NCBI GenBank assembly: GCA_022791215.1 | Contig: JAAVYQ010000061.1 | Coordinates: forward strand, 1 to 10,662 | Direction: 5' to 3' | DNA length: 10,662 nt | Source of the DNA: Bacilli bacterium | GTDB taxonomy: Bacteria > Bacillota_I > Bacilli_A > RF39 > UBA660 | In this document: in pieces, positions 5,379-10,662 of the stretch | Layout of the letters: every line of letters begins with the position of its first letter | How positions within the stretch are numbered: the stretch's first letter is position 1 | The notes under the pieces: model-generated | Told to the model about the DNA's origin: nothing | The model's input: only the letters and a program-made list of their open reading frames with translations | Database searches by the model: none | Made by a program: the position numbers and the translations under genes

Positions 5379-7202
5379 ATGTGTGGAATAGTGGGTTATG
5401 TAAACAAAGAAAAGAATAAAAAGAAAACAATAGAAGAAATGGCCGAAAAGATTAGTCACAGAGGACCTGATGGAGAAGGATACTATACTGACTCATCAGT
5501 AGCATTCGCGCACAAACGTCTTGCAATAATTGACCTAAACCTAGGAGTACAACCCAAATACAACGAAGACAAAACATTAGTCATAGTATTTAATGGAGAA
5601 ATATACAATTACAAACCATTAAAAATAGAATTAGGAACACTTGGACACAAATTCAAAAGTGACTCTGATACTGAAGTAATAGTACACGGATACGAAGAAT
5701 GGGGAAGTGACGTAGTAAACCATCTAAGAGGAATGTTTGCCTTTGCAATATGGGACAAAAAAGAAGAAGAATTATTCATAGCGAGAGATCCATTTGGAAT
5801 AAAACCATTATATTACGCACTAATGGAAGACACTTTCATGTTTGCCTCAGAAATAAAAGCATTCTTACCACACCCAAAATTCAAAAAAGAATTAAACGAA
5901 GAGATAATATCGAGTTACTTATGTTTCAATTCCAATCCAAACGAAGAGACATTCTTTAAAGGAGTATACAAACTAAATCCAGGACATTACATAAAATACA
6001 AAAATAACAAAATAACAAAAGAAAGATACTTCAAATTTGAAATAGAAGAAAAAGAAGAAGACATGAATATAATAATAGACAAAATAAAAAAATCTATGAA
6101 CAATTCGATATCACACCATCTAATAAGTGATGTAGAAGTTGGATCATTTCTATCAAGTGGAATAGACTCAAGTTATTTAGTATCTGCATCTAAAGTAAAA
6201 AAAACATACACAGTAGGATATGAAGACAAAGAATATGATGAAATATCATATGCAGAAGACTTAACCAAAAAATTAAAAATAAAAAACAAAACAAAAAACA
6301 TAACAAAACAAGAATACATGGACATACTACCCAAATTTTTATACCACATGGACGAACCATTAGCAGACCCATCAGCAGTAGCAATAAGTTTTGTATCGCA
6401 AATCGCATGTGAAGACGTAAAAGTAATAATGACAGGAGAAGGAGCGGATGAATTATTCGCAGGATATTTGTCATATAGAGAAGAAATAGATCATAAATGG
6501 TATAATAAAATACCATACATCATAAGACATCTAGCATCAATAATAACAACTCCACTACAAGACTTAAGAGGATTCAACTTCATATATAGAAGAGGACAAA
6601 AACTAAAAGATTACTATATAGGACTAGCGAGAGTATTCACAGACAAAGAAGCAAAAAGCATACTAAAAATAGGAAATCAAAAACACACAAAAGACATACT
6701 AGCCCCTTTCTATAAAGACTACAAAAACAGTAGCAACCTTGGTGTAAGACAAGCATTAGACTTTTATTATTGGCTAATACCTGATTTCCTACAAGCAGCA
6801 GACAGAACAACAATGATGTATGGAATAGAAGGGAGAACACCATTTCTAGACTTAGAAGTATACAAAGTTGCAAAGAGCCTACCATTTAATGCAAAACTAA
6901 ACAAAGAAACAACAAAAGTTGCGCTAAGACAAGCTGCGAAATCAGTAATACCAAACGAAGCATACAAAAAAAGAAAACTAGGATTTCCAGTACCATTACG
7001 AGCATGGATGAGAGAAGAAGATGTATATAATCAAATAAAAGAAAAATTTACATCAGAAACAGCAAACAAATTCTTTAAAGAAAACAAAATACTAAAATTA
7101 CTAGAAGAACACAAAAGCAAAAAGAAAGACTGTTTCAAAAAAATTTGGGCAATTTATGTATTCATAATATGGTATGAAATATATTTTACTGATAACAAAT
7201 AA
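5379..7202 (+). CDS. asnB: Asparagine synthase (glutamine-hydrolysing)
   Basis: The 607-residue protein is a full-length class II amidotransferase of the AsnB family. The N-terminal glutaminase domain starts with the nucleophile Cys2 (MCGIVGY). Further motifs are SHRGPDGEG at 26-34, FNGEIYNY at 71-78 and RDPFGIKPLYY at 136-146. The C-terminal synthetase domain has the ATP PP-loop SSGIDSS at 259-265 (the more usual form is SGG.DS), DEPLADPSA at 325-333, GEGADELFAGY at 353-363 and EGRTPFLD at 484-491. It makes asparagine from aspartate, glutamine and ATP. In B. subtilis and C. difficile, AsnB-type enzymes instead amidate meso-diaminopimelate of peptidoglycan, so both roles remain open. The start is ATG 5379 with GGAGAG upstream. 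It is monocistronic, ends in a hairpin terminator, and diverges from the VanRS-like operon. Wobble positions are A- and C-rich. Confidence 0.96.
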   Translation: MCGIVGYVNKEKNKKKTIEEMAEKISHRGPDGEGYYTDSSVAFAHKRLAIIDLNLGVQPKYNEDKTLVIVFNGEIYNYKPLKIELGTLGHKFKSDSDTEVIVHGYEEWGSDVVNHLRGMFAFAIWDKKEEELFIARDPFGIKPLYYALMEDTFMFASEIKAFLPHPKFKKELNEEIISSYLCFNSNPNEETFFKGVYKLNPGHYIKYKNNKITKERYFKFEIEEKEEDMNIIIDKIKKSMNNSISHHLISDVEVGSFLSSGIDSSYLVSASKVKKTYTVGYEDKEYDEISYAEDLTKKLKIKNKTKNITKQEYMDILPKFLYHMDEPLADPSAVAISFVSQIACEDVKVIMTGEGADELFAGYLSYREEIDHKWYNKIPYIIRHLASIITTPLQDLRGFNFIYRRGQKLKDYYIGLARVFTDKEAKSILKIGNQKHTKDILAPFYKDYKNSSNLGVRQALDFYYWLIPDFLQAADRTTMMYGIEGRTPFLDLEVYKVAKSLPFNAKLNKETTKVALRQAAKSVIPNEAYKKRKLGFPVPLRAWMREEDVYNQIKEKFTSETANKFFKENKILKLLEEHKSKKKDCFKKIWAIYVFIIWYEIYFTDNK

Positions 7203-7210
7203 AAACAATT

Positions 7211-7241
7211 TACCTAACTATTAAATAAGTTGGGTATTTTT
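7211..7241 (+). terminator. Intrinsic terminator of asnB
   Basis: TACCTAACT (7211-7219) pairs with AGTTGGGTA (7228-7236), with one U-G wobble, across an 8-nt loop, and is followed by TTTTT (7237-7241). It begins 8 bp after the asnB stop. Confidence 0.88.
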
Positions 7242-7256
7242 GATGCTTAAAGACAA

Positions 7257-7289
7257 ATAAAAAAATCTTATCCACGAAAGACAAGATTT
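7257..7289 (-). terminator. Intrinsic terminator of glmS
   Basis: Read on the minus strand, AAATCTTGTC (7289-7280) pairs with GATAAGATTT (7272-7263), with one G-U wobble, across a 7-nt loop. A run of T follows (complement of 7257-7264). It begins 16 bp after the glmS stop and separates it from convergent asnB. Confidence 0.88.
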
Positions 7290-7305
7290 CCTTAAAAAAG
7301 AAAAA

Positions 7306-9084
7306 TTATTCAACAGTAACACTCTTAGCCAAATTTTTAGGCTTATCAATATCACAACCTCTATAAAGAGAGACATAATAAGAAATAAGTTGAAGAGTAG
7401 GAACAATTAATAGACTTTGACAAAATCTATTAACAGTAGGCACTAATACCTTTCTAAAATCCTTTAAATCATCCAATTCACTTGTAGTAACAACTATACC
7501 ATAAGCCCCTCTAGCCAAAGTTTCATTTAAATTAGCCAAAGTTTTATCCTTCAAGAAAGAGTTACTAATAACTGCTATTACAGGAATACCATCATCAATC
7601 AAAGAAATAGTCCCATGTTTCAGCTCTCCTGCTTGATAAGCCTCACTATGAATATAAGATACTTCCTTTAGCTTCAAACTTCCCTCCATACAAATAGCAT
7701 AATCAATACCTCTACCTATAAAGAAACAACTGTCATGCTCAAACAAATCTTTAGCGACCTCTTTATAAACATGAGAATTATCAAGAATATTTTGTAATAA
7801 AACAGGAATACTATCAAAATCATCCAAACTAACATCATTAGAAATACCCTTACTAAGAGAAGTTGTATAAGCCATTAAAGCAAAAACACAAACCTGATTA
7901 ATATAAGCTTTAGTAGTAGCAACAGCGACCTCAATTCCTGCATTAATCAAAATAACCTTATCACATTCTCTAGCCATAGTAGAATTAGGATTATTAATAA
8001 TACCCAAAGTAGGAATATTCATATTTTTAACTTCTCTCATCGCAGCAATAGTATCAGCAGTTTCACCAGACTGAGAAACCAAAATAACTAAAGACTTAGA
8101 ATTAAATATTTTTTTCTTATATCTATATTCACTAGCAGGAAAAACATTAACCTTAATATATGCTTCCTCTTCAATCAAAGACTGACCAATAAGACCAGCA
8201 TACATAGCTGAGCCACAAGCTACAATGTGAATTTCATCATACCTTGACAAATCATAAAGATCAATATTCTCACCACTTCTATAACTATCAATCAAATTCT
8301 TTAAAACTATTGGTTCCTCCATAATTTCCTTTAACATATAATGATCATAATCAAGCTTATCCAAACTATGACTTTCACTATTAGAAGTAAGAAACTCTTT
8401 ACTAACAACAATATCATCCTTATACACTTTAAAATCATCTTTACCCAAAACAACTAACTCAGTTTCTTCGAGTAAAAAATACTTATTAGTATAACGTAAA
8501 AAAGCAGAAATATCACTAGCCAAAAAGAATTCATCTTGATTTACACCGACTAAAAGTGGACTATCCTTTCTAATGGCATAAATACAATCATCTCCATCAA
8601 TTATTATTCCTAAAGCATAACTACCCTTCAAACTTTTTCTTAAAACTTGAATAGACTTAAAAATATTATTATGCTTAAGTTCATTATCCAAAAAAGCTGC
8701 AATAACCTCGCTATCAGTTTCACTATAAAAATGATAACCACAATTAATCAAAGATGACTTAATACTATCGGCATTTTCAATAATACCATTATGAACCAAA
8801 GTAACCTTACCAACAGTATGAGGATGAGCATTTTCAAAACTAGCCCCTCCATTAGTAGCCCATCTAGTATGAGCTATTCCAAAAAAACCATTAAACTTTT
8901 CATTATTTTTATAATTATCTTCCAAATTAGAAACTCTACCAACACACTTCAAAGTTTTTAAATGTGCCCCATCACTAATTGCCATACCAGCCGAGTCATA
9001 CCCTCTATATTCTAATGAATAAAGTCCATGAAAAAGAACTTCACTAACATCTTTGTTACCAATGTAACCAATTATTCCACACAT
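7306..9084 (-). CDS. glmS: Glutamine-fructose-6-phosphate aminotransferase (isomerising)
   Basis: The 592-residue cytoplasmic enzyme converts fructose-6-phosphate and glutamine to glucosamine-6-phosphate, the first committed step to UDP-GlcNAc and so to peptidoglycan. The N-terminal glutaminase domain has Cys2 (MCGIIGY), EYRGYDSAG at 25-33, HTRWAT at 72-77, HNGIIEN at 98-104 and SETDSE at 121-126. Two SIS sugar isomerase domains follow: CGSAMYAG (290-297) and SQSGETADT (337-345) in the first, FIGRGIDY (455-462) and the KLKEVSYIHSEAYQAGE stretch (471-487) in the second. The C-terminal signature DKPKNLAKSVTVE (580-592) is diagnostic for GlmS. Length is normal for the family. ATG 9084 has GGAGGA (9096-9091) six bases upstream. 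Expression is almost certainly controlled by the glmS ribozyme in its leader. Codons end mostly in T, opposite to the plus-strand asnB. Confidence 0.98.
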   Translation of the reverse strand: MCGIIGYIGNKDVSEVLFHGLYSLEYRGYDSAGMAISDGAHLKTLKCVGRVSNLEDNYKNNEKFNGFFGIAHTRWATNGGASFENAHPHTVGKVTLVHNGIIENADSIKSSLINCGYHFYSETDSEVIAAFLDNELKHNNIFKSIQVLRKSLKGSYALGIIIDGDDCIYAIRKDSPLLVGVNQDEFFLASDISAFLRYTNKYFLLEETELVVLGKDDFKVYKDDIVVSKEFLTSNSESHSLDKLDYDHYMLKEIMEEPIVLKNLIDSYRSGENIDLYDLSRYDEIHIVACGSAMYAGLIGQSLIEEEAYIKVNVFPASEYRYKKKIFNSKSLVILVSQSGETADTIAAMREVKNMNIPTLGIINNPNSTMARECDKVILINAGIEVAVATTKAYINQVCVFALMAYTTSLSKGISNDVSLDDFDSIPVLLQNILDNSHVYKEVAKDLFEHDSCFFIGRGIDYAICMEGSLKLKEVSYIHSEAYQAGELKHGTISLIDDGIPVIAVISNSFLKDKTLANLNETLARGAYGIVVTTSELDDLKDFRKVLVPTVNRFCQSLLIVPTLQLISYYVSLYRGCDIDKPKNLAKSVTVE

Positions 9085-9133
9085 AAAATTTCCTCCATAA
9101 TAAAACTAAAAAGGAGACATATTTTTTGTTATA

Positions 9134-9242
9134 AGATTGATTTTATTTTTTAAAATATATCTAACGAACCTTTAATCCGTTGTAGCATCCGCCGAATAAT
9201 TCGATAACTACAAACCTCGTCAACTTAAAAAGTCCAGGCGCT
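9134..9242 (-). ncRNA. glmS: glmS glucosamine-6-phosphate-activated self-cleaving ribozyme
   Basis: The minus-strand leader matches the conserved glmS ribozyme core. GCGCCTGGACT starts at 9241, with the expected cleavage between A (9242) and G (9241). A short ACTT/AAGT hairpin follows, then GACGAGG (9221-9215). Helix P3 pairs TTGTAG (9213-9208) with CTACAA (9185-9180). Inside it is the highly conserved ATCGAA...TTCGGCGGATG block (9207-9186). A weaker AT-rich hairpin at 9162-9134 could be P4, so the 3' boundary is approximate. In Bacillota, GlcN6P acts as the cofactor for cleavage, after which RNase J degrades the mRNA, giving feedback on GlmS. The GlmS coding start lies about 50 nt downstream, which supports the call. 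Confidence 0.95.
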
Positions 9243-9283
9243 TAAGACAAGACTCCTTTCTCAAAACTCATCCTATTAATAAA

Positions 9284-9310
9284 ATTATACTACAAATTAA
9301 AATAATAAGA
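9284..9310 (-). promoter_or_regulatory. Predicted glmS promoter
   Basis: A perfect TATAAT (9289-9284, minus strand) lies about 42 bp upstream of the ribozyme cleavage site, with a predicted start near 9277. The -35 is weak: TGTCTT at 17-bp spacing or TTGTGT at 20 bp. The lipoprotein gene ends only about 30 bp upstream with no clear terminator, so read-through from it could also feed glmS. Confidence 0.55.
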
Positions 9311-9317
9311 CACAATT

Positions 9318-9779
9318 TTATTCAAAATCAATAATATAGTTTCTTAGAAGTTCTTTAACCTTAAAAGTATCAGTATAATAAACACCAATAAAACTATCAT
9401 AAGAATCTATAGAAACATAACTATATTCATAATCTTCTATAAAAGCCAAATGCACATCTATAACTGCAATTAAAGAATCATTACTATTGTAAAAATTTAA
9501 ATGAATAAGAGAACCAACCCAATTAATATCATCACTAATTTTTTCTTTACCATTTATAATAACTTGAACAATATAATTAATTTCATTAAAATCATTTATA
9601 GTTATTTCCTTATTATGGTAATCATCAACTAAAACAATAAATGAAATATCATCAAATATCTTTGAAGTTGAAGTATCCATTAGATTTCCCATATCATCTT
9701 CAATATTATAATGATAAACATTTAAACTACAACCACCTATAATAAAAATAACTAAAAACATAACACTAAACTTTTTCAT
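9318..9779 (-). CDS. Predicted lipoprotein of unknown function
   Basis: The 153-residue protein starts MKKFSVMFLVIFIIGGC, a short basic N-terminus, hydrophobic core and lipobox-like IGGC with Cys17. It is therefore probably lipidated and anchored outside the membrane. The mature part is acidic and rich in Asp, Tyr, Ile and Asn, with several predicted β-type stretches (for example SFIVLVDDYH, YSYVSIDSYD). I recognise no family. An ATG at 9797 would add six residues, but ATG 9779 is preferred because AAGGTGA lies just upstream (9790-9784) and the signal peptide then has normal form. A promoter is predicted at 9833-9805. The gene runs in the same direction as glmS, ending about 230 bp before it, and diverges from the VanZ-like gene. 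The lipoprotein prediction is good; the function is unknown. Confidence 0.72.
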   Translation of the reverse strand: MKKFSVMFLVIFIIGGCSLNVYHYNIEDDMGNLMDTSTSKIFDDISFIVLVDDYHNKEITINDFNEINYIVQVIINGKEKISDDINWVGSLIHLNFYNSNDSLIAVIDVHLAFIEDYEYSYVSIDSYDSFIGVYYTDTFKVKELLRNYIIDFE

Positions 9780-9804
9780 TAATTCACCTTCTAACATATA
9801 AGTA

Positions 9805-9833
9805 AATATAACATTTAAAAAGATATAAGTAAA
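9805..9833 (-). promoter_or_regulatory. Predicted promoter of the lipoprotein gene
   Basis: On the minus strand TTTACT (9833-9828), a 17-bp spacer and TATATT (9810-9805) preceded by TG (extended -10) give a start near 9798. A 12-bp direct repeat, ATATAAGTAAAT on the plus strand at 9796-9807 and 9823-9834 (27 bp apart), overlaps both promoter elements and may be an operator, although AT-richness makes chance possible. Confidence 0.55.
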
Positions 9834-9908
9834 TTAAAAAATAATTTAAAATAACTTTACACTCATAAAGTATAAATAACAAGAAAACAAAAAAAATAAT
9901 AATATACA

Positions 9909-9936
9909 TGATATAATTTAGGAAAGAATGTGAGGT
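9909..9936 (+). promoter_or_regulatory. Predicted promoter and ribosome site of the VanZ-like gene
   Basis: TATAAT at 9912-9917 is preceded by TGA at 9909-9911 (extended -10). The -35 region is only A-rich. GAGGT at 9932-9936 is the likely Shine-Dalgarno site, 11 nt from ATG 9948, slightly long. Confidence 0.55.
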
Positions 9937-9947
9937 AAAATAAGAAT

Positions 9948-10430
9948 ATGAAAAAAAGAATATTTAACATAATATTATTTATAATATATATAATATGCTT
10001 AATAGACATATTTCTATTCAAAATAAACATACCACCACAAACAGGGATATATGAAGAAATAAATTTAATACCATTTTATGGAGAAAACTTTAAAATCCTC
10101 AGTTCACTACTACAAATAATAGCATTCATACCATTTGGAATATATCTAGGACTAATATCAAAAAGAAAAAGTTCTGAAAGTGTAGCGATAGGATTTATAT
10201 TTATAATAATCTTAGAAACATCAAAACACATATTAGGAACAGGAGTACTAGACATAACAAACATAATAACTAACACACTAGGAGTATACTTAGGAAAAAT
10301 ATCCTATCTATTAACATCAAAAATAATGGAAAAAGAAAAACTAGACAAAATAATAACAATAACAGCATCAATATGTACAATATGCTTAATAACATTACTG
10401 ATATTCACATCACTAATAAAAAGTAAATAA
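9948..10430 (+). CDS. VanZ-family membrane protein
   Basis: The 160-residue protein has four to five predicted membrane helices (about 4-24, 51-70, 78-95, 105-125 and 134-156). The VanZ pattern is clear: NLIPF at 39-43, FIPFG at 60-64, Glu90 in ILETSKHILG, and LDITNIITNTLG at 101-112, where the family typically has an acidic E..Q motif, DI.D and N.LG. VanZ of the vanA cluster gives low-level teicoplanin resistance. Most chromosomal relatives have unknown functions, probably at the envelope. The gene stands alone, divergent from the lipoprotein, with a T-run after it. The family call is strong; a role in antibiotic resistance is not implied, since no vanHAX genes are present. Confidence 0.9.
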   Translation: MKKRIFNIILFIIYIICLIDIFLFKINIPPQTGIYEEINLIPFYGENFKILSSLLQIIAFIPFGIYLGLISKRKSSESVAIGFIFIIILETSKHILGTGVLDITNIITNTLGVYLGKISYLLTSKIMEKEKLDKIITITASICTICLITLLIFTSLIKSK

Positions 10431-10435
10431 ACTCG

Positions 10436-10462
10436 CAACTAAAAGTTGGTAAAGTTTTTTTT
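10436..10462 (+). terminator. Possible weak terminator after the VanZ-like gene
   Basis: A short stem, CAACT (10436-10440) with AGTTG (10444-10448), has a 3-nt loop and is followed six bases later by eight T (10455-10462). The stem is short and not adjacent to the T-run, so termination may be partial. Confidence 0.35.
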
Positions 10463-10502
10463 AAACAAAATATAAAATGATTACTGAAAGGAGAGAAATC
10501 TA

Positions 10503-10662
10503 ATAAAATTTGGAGAAAACTTAAAATCTTTAAGAAACAAGAAAAACATAACACAAGAAAAATTAGCCGAGTTAATAGGTGTATCAAGACAATCAGTATC
10601 AAAATGGGAATGTGGACTATGACCTTACAAATGACACAAAATAAAAAAATACAAGATTTGCT
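10503..10662 (+). pseudogene. Broken Xre/Cro-CI family HTH regulator (runs off window)
   Basis: From 10503 the frame reads IKFGENLKSLRNKKNIT, then QEKLAELIGVSRQSVSKWE, a canonical HTH_3 domain start. It stops at TGA 10620-10622. Two defects are visible. First, the expected ATG is ATA at 10503-10505, although a strong AGGAG lies just upstream (10489-10493). Second, after WECGL the frame hits TGA, while the -1 frame continues with MTQNKKIQDL (10631-10660), which fits the usual sequence after this motif. A single-base deletion between 10617 and 10630 would explain this. It could be a decayed gene, or sequencing error near the end of an assembled contig. The domain call is firm; pseudogene status is moderately sure. 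Confidence 0.65.

Noticed and set aside
9780..9797. Longer start of the lipoprotein at ATG 9797
   Set aside because: It would place acidic residues before the lysines of the signal peptide and bury the Shine-Dalgarno AAGGTGA in coding sequence.
3304..10430. Vancomycin resistance cluster
   Set aside because: VanR/VanS-like and VanZ-like proteins are present, but no vanH, ligase, vanX, vanY or vanT gene is in the window, and these families are common outside resistance clusters.
10620..10633. Alternative genetic code with TGA as tryptophan
   Set aside because: Tryptophan is encoded by TGG throughout the long genes, none of which contains an in-frame TGA; a frameshift explains the broken HTH gene better.

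Overview
The window looks like chromosomal DNA of a very AT-rich, low-GC Gram-positive bacterium, most likely a gut Firmicutes/Bacillota (Bacilli- or Clostridia-like) lineage. The evidence is strong Shine-Dalgarno sites (GGAGG, AGGTGA), ATA/AGA-rich codon use, a glmS ribozyme of the Bacillota type, VanR/VanS-like and VanZ-like proteins, and a lipobox lipoprotein. The standard code is used: Trp is TGG throughout and TGA serves as a stop. I cannot name the species.

Layout. 1-456 is the C-terminal ATPase part of a sensor histidine kinase that begins outside the window. 461-552 is a four-copy tandem array of a 23-bp unit, followed directly by a promoter. 598-3285 is a tightly spaced plus-strand run of three genes: a DUF4143-type AAA ATPase, a membrane-anchored DNA/RNA non-specific endonuclease (EndA/NucA-like), and a small protein resembling zinc-dependent phospholipase C-like proteins. 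A hairpin terminator at 3292-3323 separates this run from a convergent VanR/VanS-like two-component operon (5080 down to 3304).

Across a 298-bp regulatory gap (5081-5378) lies asnB (5379-7202), transcribed away from the two-component operon. The gap holds three 11-bp-spaced TTAAA direct repeats, a 15-bp perfect inverted repeat and the two-component promoter. asnB and glmS (9084 down to 7306) converge on a pair of terminators (7211-7289). glmS has its own promoter and a clear glmS self-cleaving ribozyme leader (about 9242-9134). Upstream of it, on the same strand, is a small predicted lipoprotein (9779-9318) of unknown function. A VanZ-family membrane protein (9948-10430) is transcribed divergently from the lipoprotein. 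The window ends in a broken Xre-type regulator (10503 onward).

How the genes may fit together. The right two thirds has a cell-envelope theme: GlmS makes glucosamine-6-phosphate for peptidoglycan, AsnB-type enzymes can supply asparagine or amidate peptidoglycan precursors, and VanRS-like and VanZ-like proteins are often linked to glycopeptide or envelope stress. The 11-bp repeats upstream of asnB suggest, but do not prove, that the divergent response regulator controls asnB. The left third (repeat array, ATPase, nuclease) looks more accessory: the ATPase gene has wobble-base use unlike its plus-strand neighbours.
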